Positions 13,920 to 26,785 of a stretch of DNA of 64,000 nucleotides are shown one piece after another. The notes below the pieces were generated by a model. The model worked only from the letters and a program-made list of their open reading frames with translations, had not been told where the DNA came from and made no database searches. The stretch is from Tulasnella sp. 424 (lineage: Eukaryota; Basidiomycota; Agaricomycetes; Cantharellales; Tulasnellaceae). Positions within the stretch are counted from its first letter, which is position 1. Every line of letters starts with the position of its first letter. The stretch is from contig WSUB01000065.1 of assembly GCA_019633425.1 (NCBI GenBank), positions 143,306 to 207,305 on the forward strand. The letters are read 5' to 3'. Both the position numbers and the translations under genes were made by a program.

Positions 13920-15211
13920 GATTCAAGAAGGGTTGACGTCACGTAACGTCCCCGAGGTGGAATAGATGGTCTGGAATTTGTCGCCGGAGCCAAGAAGGGT
14001 CTGGGATCTGAGGGCGGTTGAGGTCAGGAGCAAGGCGAATCATGGTTCCCGCGTTGCGCCACCACGCACACAGCCCAATTCCCCAAAGCTTTTCTCGACG
14101 GTTCCTCACATAGCTAAGCAAAATGATATGAAGAGGACGAGACCAGTGTGGTTTTCCTGGCCATTTACTGCATTTGAAGGTCCAAACAGCGAGTCTGAGG
14201 GCTGTCCAAACCAGCGTGACCTCCGACCAAGGATTCGATTCGTTGACGAACAATGATAACACGCTAAAGAGAGATGTTAGTGTGAAGAATGACTGCAATG
14301 ACAGAGAAGGAGCGGGTCCAGAGGGTTCGATAGAACAACCTCAGACGACGCTGACCCCTGACTACTTTACAATATTGTGTCTATCCTAAGCCCGTGAGGG
14401 AAACAGTCGACGGTGAATGTATTCACAGCGGAAGGGCAAACTTTGGAGCCTTGTTAGACCGGAGTCACAATGCTTCGTCGGGACTGGGGACGTAGAGCGA
14501 TCACCCGTCCGTATGAGCCATCGCCGACGAACAAGATGATCGGCAGCTTGGTGGGACTAGACCGAAGTCTCGCAACCGGGTCGAAGCGCTTTGTATCGCG
14601 CCGAAGGCTTTCGAAAACAACAAGATGAAACCATGACCAGAGAACTGGCACAGGTCTGAGTGGCTTGCGGTAGAGCGAACGCCGAAAGAAAGGTTAATCC
14701 ACGGAGGCTGCAAATCCCCAACCCCATTAAGCCCGTTAAACCCGTTCACCGCCTCGATTGAGCCAAGGATGGTGCCAGGTCCCTGCAGCTCACTGCAAGG
14801 GTTTACGAGCTGAGTGTCTACCACTATATCGCAAGAATTAGAAATTGGAATGAACACGGAGCCAGTAGTCGAGCGTACATAGCGGCGGCCGACTGTTTGG
14901 ATTACGAGGCCGATGCCGGCGGTGAGCCAGGTACCGGGTGATGTGTGATGTTGACGTGGGAGTTGTGCGCCCCGTCCACACTTCAATTCCACCTACGGCC
15001 GTTCTCTTGCACTCTACTACTCCCTTCCCTTCCACCAACTACCACCGGACACTTTTCTATACCCTTCAAACTGGCGCTTAGCTGCGTCCAATCTAATACC
15101 GTACACACACATCGCACTCGGATTCTCTTGGACGTTTTACCCCAACGCATTTCTCGGTCAACGGCATAACCTTCAACGAACAGACCTGGCCCCGTCCCTC
15201 TTCACCAACAC
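13920..15211. other. Intergenic region, no supported gene
   Basis: About 1.3 kb between the divergent RNase III-like gene and FMP27, so it must hold both promoters. Open frames on either strand (for example 14,501-14,992 minus) have no recognisable domain and no convincing splice partners. The last 250 nt before 15,212 are C/T-rich on the plus strand, as expected for a fungal promoter and leader. Confidence 0.6.
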
Positions 15212-18200
15212 ATGCATTGGGCATTATGGCTGGGAATCCTAGCGCTTGCACTCTTTCTCCTCACCAACTATGGGGCCCCATGGCTCGTCCGTAGGCTCAG
15301 CTCAAACGTCCGCATCCGTAACATTGGTCTGCGGTCCGTCCGAGGACTCTTCCTCAAGATCGGCCCTGTCACCTTGACTGCCGACCGTATAGCTCTCACC
15401 GTCCACCGCTCTCCCGGAGGCGCTCGAATCGGCCTCGACTTTCAGAACGTGGTCGTTACAGTCAGCAAAATCCTCAAGGCGGCCGCCCCGCCAAAACGGG
15501 ACCATTGGAAGATTCTGCGCCAACACACCAAACGCGATTTCAGCATTGCCTCCATCGCCTCAATCATCCACCAGCGGTCAAGCATATCTCAACTCTCCTT
15601 CCCTAAATGGGTCGCGCACCAAACAGTCGTCGCCTTCCGCACGGTGATTCGATACCTCGCAACATACGGTCTCGTGCTCCTCATGAGATGGCTTCCGGCC
15701 CTCACACAAAAGTTCGACACACAATTCGATCAAGTCGTCGTGATCATTGAGGACCTGGGCGGAGCCCATCTCGTCGTCAAAGGCCTTACTCTCGCTGCGT
15801 TGATGAGGTTCACCAAATTGGCCGAACATGACATGGACGATGGATTGGAGGTGGCGCAGGAGAGGAAGAGCGCAATTCGAATGCCTCCGCAAGCAGGAGG
15901 GTGGAGCAGAAAATGGAAGGACAGTATGGGCCGAGTTTGGGACCGAGCTACGGCGCGTACCACCGGGTTTGCCTCGTTAGCCATCGACGTCGGGGACATC
16001 ATCGCCTACCCATCAAAAGCAACTCCAACCAAGATTGCATCCTACCGCTCCGCATCCAGCCCTACCAGCTTTAACTTCACGTCAACGGGAGTGGCGGACT
16101 TCACCTCGATCGAAAAGGCACCTCCACCTGGGTCATGTTTGTCCGTCGAGGGTCCCATCGAGCTTCAGGCGTCTGTCGGGTTCAGTCCAAAGAGGATGGT
16201 TTTCCGCAAACGGAGCGGTGAAGCCAAGATCAACCTCCCATGCGTCCAAATCATGCCGGATGTCATCTTGCAGCTCGTCAAAAGACTGAAACCTTCGGTG
16301 AAACCCCTGGAGGACAAGACGCCGAGCTCTCCTATGTCCGAAGGTTCGGGATCCAACTGGGGACCGATCACATTCTCGCCTCCTGGTTCGCCAGAGCTTG
16401 GGCCTCAGATTACTGTCTCCGTGCGTTCTTAGAGTCTCTGGTTTCGGTGACGTCTTACTTACGCATTTTTGGCCGTTTATAGCGCTGGAGTCGTTTAAGA
16501 CGCCGGAAAGACCCCGCTCCTCTCCCACAGGTTCGTTTGTGTCAAAATCTCCGAACGGTAATAACTCCTAACTCTCCGTCCAGTCTTTATTCGCGATTTT
16601 GAAAGGAATAGAAATCAATGTCCCGGAATTCCACGCTCGTTTCAATGGGGTCAAGGAAATCGACTCGCCCGAAACCTACTATTCTGTCAAGAATCAAGGA
16701 TTTTTAGTCCGCCTTCAACTCAGCGAACCTTCGACAAGCGTTCTGCACCAAAAGTGGCTAGGAAACTCGGCTCCACATGGTTCCAAATACGACGTTAACG
16801 TGTATGCTATCACCGTCCAGTCCCGGTGTCTCGTCGCGCGCCGACTGGGTCCCGACTCGGCCAAACAGTTGACTCTCACTCGAGTTGGGGAGGTATCGTT
16901 GGAAACAATCGTTACTGGGTGGCCAGCTCCATGGTTGATGCCTCCGCAAATGTTTGGCGCGGACCCTAATGCAGCATTCGTAGCTGTAGAAGCGATCGTG
17001 GACAGCCTAGAGCTAGCCGAACGCATCGAAGTCGTCAAGTGGTTGCTTCAGCATCGACCTCCATCAAAGCAAAAACCCCCGTCCCCGTCCGTCATCCATC
17101 CCGTACCGCGAATAAGCGTTCGATTCGCACTCAACCACCCATCTCTACGCCTCATTGAGCAGACCACGGACTCGACAACGTTCATCACCACTCAAACAGA
17201 TGGATTCAACCTGGGACTGGAATCAGTCTATACCCACCGGAAAGGCGACCAGGAACCGTCCATCGGTGATGGAACTCCGGTGGTGATGGAGTATGTTGGC
17301 ACCGCGAGATTAGCCACTGTTTCAGTATCTCCGCACGAATCCTCCCGCCCAACCATAAACCGTCACATGTCCACCTTGTCCGTCTTATCATCCGACTCGC
17401 ACCTGATTTCTCCACCTCCACCATTAGTCTCGATTGGGCCTATCGACGTTGCGGTCAAGGGCACTGCGTTCGGCTGTCATAAGGAGAATGGAGCGTCCGG
17501 CGTGGCTTTGGACAGAAGTACTGCTTTGACGGACGTACGAGTATTGGTTGACAGCTTCCTGGTCGATCTCACTCGCCTGCAGTGGTTGCCGCTCATCGTT
17601 CGCATTTTGGGACCTTCCGGCGAAGCCAAGCCCAAGGCAAAAGACCCTCGTCCCCGCAAAGCACCCCTCGATCAGTTGCCTTGTGGACTTTCGGTTCACC
17701 TGTCACTACCGTCCATTCGCTTGGGTATCGCCGGTCAAGGCATCTCGCTCGAGAACGACATCGTCACCAGTCGTGGTTTGGCCTTGCAATCCTGCGTAGT
17801 CGTAGACTATTGCTTCCTCTCCTGCCCGGACCACACCTCACGACTTAGGAGCAAAACCACCAAGGCGACAATGCGAGATCGGCTCGGCCTGCCTCAGGAA
17901 CCCGTCCATGCTGCCTCGTCTCTCTCACAGGACGCTCACAACAACAGCGGCAAGGCGGCTTTCGCGCAGATCGCCGTGTCCCAGACGACTGTTCGCTCCG
18001 TCATCGACGATGATACCTTTGGCTGGTTGGATACCGATGTGCAGGATAGCTCCTTCACGGCTGGAGAAGACGTTGATGCACACCTCTTTTTGCGGGTACC
18101 CGAGATCACAGGGACGTTAACGTTAAGGCGAGACCAAGTAATGGAGCCCAGTGGAGGGATGGCAGATTCGTGCCGCGGTGTCCTGCGGATCCCTCGGACG

Positions 18201-21200
18201 TCAGGCCGCTTCGATCTTCATCATGTCTATTGCGCGATGGCGGTGCTGAGCGTGCTCAAGAAACTTGCGCCGTCTCACAAATCCACCGACTCACCAAGTC
18301 TCCCGCTCGAGAGGTCACCCCTCCCAACTCCCGGAAGCGACATGGCCGTTTCTTTCGACGTGCATGCCGACGTTTTCCAGGTCGTGGCGGTCCTGCCTCG
18401 GGCTTCCAAAGTCTTCTTGAGGCTCACAGGTTTCGTTGCCACTCAAAAGCCGACGAAGGAACGCAGCTTCAGGTTCATTACAGGTTGCTTGTGGACGCCG
18501 TCTCACGAAGTCATGGAGGGAGAGAACCCGAAGTGGGACGAGATTTGTCGTCTCACCTCTTGGAGCGGGTCTGTCATAAAAACGGAAAACCTAGACTCGC
18601 CTCGTACCCCCCTCAGCATATCTCTGGTTGGAACTGGGGCACGACTACGCATTCCTTACCGCTTCATTCTCAGCGAGCTCATCACCGACATCACTCTCGC
18701 CATCAAGGCCTCCAAGCACTTGGCTCATACAGTCCTAAGCGGCGTCTTCCATCCGATGGAGAAGCCTCCGATCGAGGAGGCCAAGAAAGTCCCGAATATC
18801 AATTTGATGATCGACTCGCTGGCAGTGGAGATAGCTGACGATCCCTTTGAAGCGAAACTTAACTTGATCTGGCGACAAGGGGTGGAGGAGCAAATCGCAC
18901 GGTTGCACCGAGAAGAGGCCTTCGCCGCGAAAGTAGCGGCAATTCAAGCTGCAGAAGCAGACTCGCCTACGGAGTCCTTGAACCCTGGATTGAACGATCC
19001 GGTATCTACGAACCACACCGTCAGCATCGAAGATGCCCGTGCAAGACTGTTGCTCTATAACTCTATCAACTGGATTCGTCTGTGAGCATGGATATCGTTT
19101 GAATCAGAGTTCCTAGCTAATCCTTTACCTTTTAAGACACAAGCAAGCAAGGGATTCGCAAATCGGTCGAGAAGAGACCATCTCTTCCCGAATCCGCGAG
19201 CCCTCTTCGCGAAAACACCTTCATACCGCATTACCTTTCGATGTCCGCCCTAATGATCGTTGCCCTCCGCTTCTTCGGGCTGTTCTTGGTCAGGTCAAGC
19301 TTTCTCTACAGGAGCCGCCATTCAAGGACAAATCACTGTCCGACTTCATGTTCGAGCAAGGCGGTCTCCCTCGCGATACTCAGTTCACGCTCCTCGTCCC
19401 CTTACAACTTCAGTGGTCCATGGACAGCTTCCGAAGCACCCTTCGAGACTACCCTATCCCTCTGCTGGAAGTGCCTTATGGGCCATCAGCTTGGACATGC
19501 AGCTCGACGCTCATCGTTGCCGAAGAACATGGCCCAGACACGAGTATTGATTGGTTCGAATGCCGCGTGAAGTCTCCCTTTGGCGCGACCGACCCAGCTC
19601 CCATCGCCTTCTTAATTCCGAAGACAATCATGCCTGTTAAGAGCTACGCTAACCCTGACATCAAGGTCAACGGAGCAGGGGTGACCGACTTCGCTTGGGC
19701 AGTGTCGTACACTCCAGCAATTCAAGATGTCATGCGAGTATTTGATACATTTTCGGCAGCTCCTCGAGACAAGTCGCCGCCTCTCGGCTTTTGGGACAAG
19801 TTGCGGCTAATAATGCATTGGAAAGTTCGCATATGCATTGAAGGGGAGACTCGACTCCATATCAAGGGTGAGTGACACTCATTTGGCTAGTGAGCGCAAC
19901 TTATACGTTCCATAGGGTCCCGCGATCCGTACTATATCTCCGGGGCTGGAGCAGGATTTGTCTGGTGCTTCAAAGGCGATACAGACATTACCGTCGGCTA
20001 TAGCCCTAAAGACAAAGAGCTGATCCAGATATCAAGCAGCAAGATGTATCTCGCGATTCCGGAGTGAGTAATACGTTTCCTTGCGTATTGAATACGGTCT
20101 AATGACCCCATAGTCTGAGCCGGTTTAAAGAGAACATGGCGGGTTCTCGGCTTTCCACGTCACGGAAACTTGTTAAAGTTGTTGCAAAGCTCACGAACGG
20201 TGTTCGCCTGGGATTCGGCTTCGCTCTTGAACGCACTTGCCTCACGGAATGTCGAGGCTGTGGTAGCGCACCGGCGTTTTTGAAGCAGTGTCGTTTCTTC
20301 ACCTTTAAGCCTCACTATGAGGTTGCACTCAGGGTGCCTCCCAAACACCGAGGGCCGATCGAAGTGAGTTTATATGGGTTTATTCTCTGTCATGCCTACG
20401 ATGCCTTCGAGCTAACAGTCCATATTTAGGATTCCTTCGAAGGCTTCCGATCAAACTTCGTGCACTTCTCAATCTCATTGGTGTCACCAATACAGCCCTC
20501 TGGTTCAGACTACGACTCCGGGCTCAACAGCTTCCACCTTTCCCCGAAGGCTTTCGCTCACTTTTTCGCTTGGTGGTCTCTATTCGGAGCAACCATCAAT
20601 TTACCAATCAGGCAGGGCAAACTCTATCCCGACGCAAGGCCTCCCTCGCCCAAGTTCGGCCGTCACATCGCGACTATCAAATACCGAATCTCTTTTGCGC
20701 CTTTGTTCATCTCCCACATGTACAAACAAGACGCGGTTGAACAATGGCGTGAGGGCGAAACAGGGTTTGTTGGAGTTAAAGCCATGGTTGAGAGCCTTAG
20801 TGCCGATCTCCATCAGAGAGAACAGGAGATCGTCGTTCTCGACAAGTTTTCTGGTCTTCCGAAAACTACGACTCATAAACCATTCGCGGCCGCCGAGGTT
20901 GTCATCAGAAACATGGAGCTACGTGCTGTCTACGCCACCTTCGCGGATAACAGAAAATCTCTCGTCCCACTATTCCAGTCTGGCTCATTAGGCGGTGGCC
21001 ACTCCAGCTATGTTTTCCCAGAGGATCGCTGCGAGACGCTGGGCTCATCCAAATGGGTGGACATGGAAGATTTCAACGAGACCGATTGGACACCATTTGA
21101 CGATGCACCAAGGGTTTGGATGTTCCGAGCAGCAACTTGTCCTCAATTCACTTTCTTCCGCACTATCCCGTCTCGAACGAACGTCATTTCCGAACGTGTG

Positions 21201-24200
21201 GACGGCGCTGTCGAGAAATCCAAATTCGGTAACGAGGATACCCACATTTGCAGCATGTCGAAACGAGAGAGTACGTCGTGTGGGAACTAGAACCAGTTTA
21301 ATATTCTGACAGTTTCCTTCTAAGCCTTGAGACACGTCCAAATTTCCCTGACAAGGGATCGACTTCAAGCCTTGCATGAGCAGCTCCAGAGGGTCCATGA
21401 GCAAACAAGCTCCCAGTCCTACGACAGCTCTATAGACCAGGTATGAGCACTGTGTTCCAACGGGGTCCCGTCTCTCAATATAACCTCCGATTAGCATGCG
21501 GAACCAAGTGATAAGGTTACTCAACTGAAACAAAGTATCGAACGACTCCAGGCCTATCTCGATGATATGCTCGGTCAGGGCTTAAGCATGCCATCTAGCG
21601 CCACGTCTGGTTCTTTCTGCCGCGAGGGCCACGCCCCGACTCATCAATCGACGATCACAACACCTTCTGACTGGGAAGGCTTCAACAATGTTTATGAAGT
21701 GCATTCCCCGCAGATCATATTTTCCAACTCCACTCGCAACGTGCGTATTCATGATCGATCATGTAACTTAAACTAACTCAAACACACCTCATTCAGATTC
21801 TCTTAGATTATTATTATTCGTCTCGCAATCGTCGTGGTTTTGAATATCATATGTCGCACAGGTAGGAAAAGGCACCAATATGTTTGACCATCTCACAAAA
21901 CAACCCCCTCACCCAGGGCTCTGAAAGCTCTCAAAGGCCAGCTAGTCGGCGAAGTCCAGCGCGCGGTTGCAGCGGCTCGACCAGGTTCAAATGTAGCCGG
22001 AGCTGCAGCACGTGCCGCTACGGCTCTTCGTCGCATCCTTACGGCCGAATCGAACACCGAGGACCACGTTCATTCAGACTCAGAGGAAGCCCCGTCGCGG
22101 ATCACCCAGGAGAAGAGTCATTTTTGCGTCTTGTTGAAACCACAAATTGCCCTTCATAATGAAGAAGAAGAGGACGCTGTCGTTCATATTGCTGCCATGG
22201 AGGCTTCACTAACATCGCACACTCTCGTCGACCCGGACTACATCGATGATGCGGTAAACAGCTATGTGATGCGGAGGTTGGTTGGCTGGAAAATCACCAA
22301 AGTACCAAGACTAAACCCAGCCTTTCGTGTTTAATAGGCATAAGGTCAAACTCCATGGAATGCAGGCATTTGTGCCTACCGTTCTACGACCCGATTCGGA
22401 GTTGTGCGGAGTGCCGCTGGAGATTTTGGTCGACTTCCGATGCGAAAGTGGTGACTACGAACGACTGGTCCCTCAGACAGATGCCGAGTTCTCTTATGAC
22501 AAGTTCAATCGTCTCCGCCTTCACAACGAGTTCAGCGACGCTTCGAGGCAGTCTATTGAAACAAGCTCGTCCGATGAACACATGCGAAATCAAACGGTAG
22601 GTACTACATTACATTCAATTCCGGATCCCCTCTTAATGAAGTGCTTGTTTGCAGGACCGTATCACTGTCAAAATCCCTCGATTCACCGTTACTGCGAACT
22701 CGAATAGTTTCCGGTCCCTCAACAACATTATCACACATCTTATTCTCTACTCCGACCCTAGTCACTCCCGACGAAACGAAGCATTGGAGAAGTTCCTATT
22801 CACTTACGACTTTACGGATGTATCCTCATCCGTGGACGTCGTCTCGACTCTGCAGCAGCGGATTCGCCAACTTCTCCAGACAGCTCGAAACTTTGACCTG
22901 ACCTACGGTTCGTTGGATGAGGCGGGACAAATGGACGCACTCAAAGTTCAGGCCGAATTGACGTCATCGGGTGACAAGCTCGATTTCATCTTTGAAGCTA
23001 TTCGCCTCGCGCAGGAGAAAGCGCGGAACTTGGACAACAACTTGGCTTCTGCCCTTCAGCTCCAAGTGTCCTCAGACGTCATTTCGTACAACATGCTAGG
23101 TCCTAGCAGCAATCTTCTGGCCAAACTGGCAGTCAAAGGCGTTAGTTTCCAATGGACGAACCGAAAGGATTCTTCAACAAGCAACGTCCTCACGATCAAG
23201 GATTTCCAGGCCTTCAACGGACTTCCAGGAGCTACGTTTACTGAAATTCTGGTTGCCCATCCTTCGCCCTCGAGTCATCCGATGGTCAAGGTACGTTCAC
23301 CACGTAATCTGAAACAAGCATTATCTCACTCTCTATGCAGAGAAAACTATTTGCGGAAGCGAAATGGACAGTCCTGCCGCCCGTCGCACAGATCTCGGTT
23401 ATCGAGCGGTTCGAGTTGTGTCTTCATCCGGTCAAAGTCCAGATCGAGAGAAAGATCGGCAGAGAGATCCAAGAGTACATCTCACCCAAGGAAAGACGGG
23501 CGGGAGCGCTGGGGAACGTATCGCTGAGCGGAAAACCTCAGGTTCCACAGGTCCACACGAGGGACGAACCACCAGTTAGACGGAGCACAGATTTTGCGGG
23601 TTCATTGACGGTCACAGCTCCTTCACGGTCCCTGAGAGTGCGGACTGCTTCTTGGGTAAACCTTCGGGACGCCGAACGGGCCAATTCAGCAACATCGTCG
23701 AGTGCTAACGGTGCCCCAGCTCAACCAAGGACGCTAACGCTACATCGTTCCGCATCGACTCACAGCCTTCGTCCATCCGGAACCCCCGTTACACCCACAA
23801 CGCCAGGCGAACAAGGACAGAAGGTGGTCGCGAGCGAGACAGATGAGATGAGAGTTCGAGCTCGGAAGAGAACTTTCTATTCTATCGACGTGGGATCGTA
23901 AGTGTTGGTGATATTCCCTGACATAGTTTTTGTTGACACCTGCGATTGTCTCTAGGTTCTTGCTGGTATTAACGTACAAGGTTTGTAGATCTGGCTTACA
24001 GCGCGTTGAGCTTCGACTGACGTATTCTGCAGGGCGAGTCGCTCGGCATTGCCCGACGGGAGCAAGGTGGCCTAAAAGCCCGTGATTTCATACCGAACTT
24101 GGACGATTTCCCGTTGACTTTCCCCGGATTCGAGCGCCACCACTGTACCTGGAGTGTGAGTAGCAAGACCAAAATCAGCATTTACCGGTTCGACTCATGC

Positions 24201-24835
24201 CGTTGTCTCTAGGTCGATGAGTTCTTGCAGGTCGTGAAGAGTGAGCTGAAGAAGAATGCAGTCGGAGTGGTCTTCAGAGCCTTCAATGCGCGATTCTCGA
24301 ACAAGTATCGCATCGGAGATAGCTCCCGTGAAACAACCGCGGAGGATCAGCCGGGCCAAGTTGAACCATCCTCTCAAACTCTTTCGGATCCTCAGGCGAG
24401 AGCTAAGAGCGGTCCTTTCCGGATTCGAACCTTGTCAACTCCAAAGCGCGATGAGCCTCGCGTTCTAACCGACGAGGGCCCGATTAGCACCAGTCCGACT
24501 TCCGCGACTCCTCCGTCTGGTTCACTGGTTTCATCCATAACTTCTCTCCCGTCCACGTCTGAAACAGATAGTCGCCAGCCTCGTGGGCGCACGCAGAAAG
24601 TGTTGAATCTATTCCGTCATAAAACCAGAAAGAGCACCGACAGTGCATCCAGCAGTGTAAGCCGAACTTGTGCTCGCTACTCTCTCTCTCTCTCACTGAT
24701 ATAAACTCATTTTCTCACCAGATAACAACAAATAGCCAGCCGCGACGGTCATTGGAATCGTCGTCTTCAGGACTACCCCAGCGCTTGCAACCGATTACAC
24801 CCATGAGCCGATCAAGATCTGTCGTTCGAGATTAA
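15212..24835 (+). CDS. FMP27: FMP27/Hobbit-family bridge-like lipid transfer protein
   Basis: Giant rod-like lipid-transfer protein of the FMP27/BLTP2 (KIAA0100, SABRE) family, thought to move phospholipids at ER-plasma membrane contacts. The start MHWALWLGILALALFLLTNY is an N-terminal membrane anchor, followed by VRIRNIGLRSVRGLFLKIG, the usual first repeating beta unit. Strong family landmarks are GFWDKLRLIMHWKVRI, KGSRDPYYISGAGAGFVWCF, FHLSPKAFAHFFAWWSLFGA, KFGRHIATIKYRISFAPLFI and TDWTPFDDAPRVW. The 3' third gives ESLGIARREQGGLKARDF, VDEFLQVVKSELKKNAVGVV and a Ser/Thr-rich tail ending MSRSRSVVRD at 24,835. Exon 3 alone spans 16,584-19,080; about fifteen more short introns follow. Spliced length is roughly 2,800 residues, close to the yeast protein. 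I see no frame breaks. Confidence 0.92.
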
Positions 24836-25800
24836 TTTAAACCTTCGTTTTTTACACTTTCTTCTCTGTTCTATGTACGTTTGTTTGCTTAATGACTCTG
24901 TGGAACTAGTGAGCAGTGATATCCGTCGTTGGAAAGCCTCAGCGTAGGGTCCTCTGGTTAGAAACTGGACGGACATTGGATGCTAAGTACTAGTCGTCGA
25001 CCTTAATGGCATGTGCTGAATTTTCGACTTCGAGAGCTCCGGTTCCCAGCAAGCAATTTCCATCTTCGAATAGCAGCATCCTGTCCTGCTGGCATGCGGA
25101 AGAATAGTGGAGAGAAACAGTCCGCCATGGACAGCAAGCTAGCATGTGCCCTGCCTCGACGGTGGCCTACACACGCTAACGATTCGATCAGTCAAAGCTA
25201 TAAGGAGGTACACCACTGAGCCAATACGGAGCCAAGACGCCCACCCTACACGCAATGGTATATTGCAGGCTGTAATCATCAATTGGAAGGTACAGCATGC
25301 GAACGGAGCCAACCAGCTATCAAGGCAGGAACTAGAAAGGTTTGAGTAATTATACCGACCTCGACGGTGTTTCTTCTTTCGGCTTTCGCTGTTTGGTTGG
25401 GGTGTCTGAACAGTCCTCTTCGTGTCGAACCTCGATGTTTCCCTCGATGGCTGGCAGCCGCTCACTCCGCAGAAGAATACGTTCATTTCAAGGACAGTTT
25501 TCCGGACTTCCCAGCGCCACAACAGCTGTCAGCGGAGTGTTTGACTGGGACAACGGTGAAAAGGTCAGTGTGTCAAGCGGGCAATCGCTTCGCTAGTGCG
25601 TTAGATCGTCAGTGTACTCCGGTGCCACTGCCAGACACTGGCATAATCCGCAAACTGACTCAGAGATCCGTCTCTTGCTCGAGCTGCGAACCGCCCTCCG
25701 GTACTAAGGAGGGCCTAAGAATCATTCAGGACTAGGACTCCTTTTCGAGCTCTCACAGTTTCGAACTTTCGACATTGTCCTTTTAGCCTATGGCTGCAAG
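24836..25800. other. Intergenic region, no supported gene
   Basis: Nearly 1 kb downstream of FMP27. Short open frames on both strands show no recognisable domain. A small perfect hairpin (7-bp arms at 25,693-25,699 and 25,708-25,714) is present. From about 25,800 the sequence begins to resemble the DNA upstream of the second full-length FunK1 gene (35,400 onward). Confidence 0.5.
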
Positions 25801-25814
25801 TTTTGTCGGCCAAT

Positions 25815-25890
25815 CCGCATGCACAAGGGAACAAGGTTCCATATAATTGACTCAATCTTGTAATGATTCGTGTGTTGGACCTGAACAACA
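25815..25890 (-). pseudogene. Inverted FunK1 kinase relic (C-lobe fragment)
   Basis: Read on the minus strand, this stretch gives NHYKIESIIWNLVPLCM, which matches the FunK1 C-lobe motif HYDVESIFWVVLYLCM of the nearby full-length genes. Nothing else of the gene is intact. A homologous, better preserved relic in the same orientation lies at about 35,380-35,560, so the relic predates the duplication that produced the two full-length genes. Confidence 0.6.
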
Positions 25891-26139
25891 AGGGAGAAAG
25901 CAGTGAAGGAATGAACAGATGTCAGAAGAGAGCCACAACAAATATTCTGCCACGATCCCTTCACCGGCCGTCACATGATAGTGGAGTCGATCACTCCGAA
26001 TTCGAAGCATGGTGACTTCGGTTTCCCTTCAAGCCGTCACTTGGCAGCCAATGGCATTTTCGGGCAAGTCGTTGTGCTGGCCTGTCAGTGTTGGATGGCG
26101 CTCATAGTGTCGGGTTAGATTTGCCGGTCACAAGCGCCC

Positions 26140-26460
26140 CACTCAGTGGAACAAATACTTTAGAAGCAGTAGAGCGAAAAGCTTAGGGGAGGACAAATGC
26201 GACCTGAACGAGCAGGAGCACCCCCATCGGATAGCCGAACAGCTTCGTCCGTGTTTATTGTTGTGTTGTTGTGGTGGCTTCAGCTCAGTTCTTCGAAGAG
26301 ACACGTTGTTGGCAGAACCCATCTGGTTAGACAACAAGATTTAACGCTCGATCGACTGCTGCTCGCATCGACCGTCGTGTCCCTATCAGATTATTGCGAC
26401 TCACGGATATCAAAGCGTCGGCTGCAATCCTCCTTGGGCGCACGGACGTCCCAAACACTT
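26140..26460 (+). repeat. Conserved FunK1 upstream block, copy A
   Basis: This block, ending about 330 nt before the FunK1-A start, recurs upstream of FunK1-C (about 35,740-36,040) and, for part of its length, FunK1-E (about 63,280-63,470, inverted). Shared stretches include TGGCTTCAGCTCAGT and, in A and C, TCGACCGTCGTGTCCCTATC. It lies too far upstream to be part of the leader, and its reading frame is broken in this copy. Confidence 0.7.
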
Positions 26461-26639
26461 GATTCAGGTTGAATTACAAGCAACGTGACTTCAACCCATG
26501 AATAAACTCTACTTATTATTTGAAATGATCGGTATTACTAGCTCGGAGGTCTACCATTTATTGACTCGGATTGCCTTGGAAGGCTGAGCTGAAGCCGCTC
26601 GGACGCGCTCTCCGACAAAATGGGGACAAACAGTTCACT

Positions 26640-26785
26640 GTGTGCCTGCTTGTTTCTTTTGTCCTCGCCCAAAAGACTCCTCTCGTCTTTGCTCAACTGG
26701 TTTCAAGATTTTGTCCTATGGATTCGAATGCATATAACCGGCAGGTTGATAGCGACTGTGAGTGTCATCCATCCCCGATCCAGAC
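26640..26785 (+). promoter_or_regulatory. FunK1-A core promoter with TATA box
   Basis: ATATAA at 26,732-26,737 lies about 50 nt before the start ATG. About 40 nt further upstream is GACTCCTCTCGTCTTTGCTC (26,674-26,693). The same elements at nearly the same spacing precede the starts of FunK1-C, D and, more weakly, E. The TATA position places transcription start close to 26,765, so the in-frame codons upstream (NAYNRQVDSDCEC) are unlikely to be translated. Confidence 0.72.

Noticed and set aside
14501..14992. 163-codon minus-strand frame between the RNase III-like gene and FMP27
   Set aside because: No recognisable domain, no splice partners, and unusual composition; it lies in shared promoter space.
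25693..25714. Perfect 7-bp hairpin as a terminator
   Set aside because: Rho-independent style terminators do not apply to a fungal nuclear genome, and it lies 860 nt past the nearest gene.
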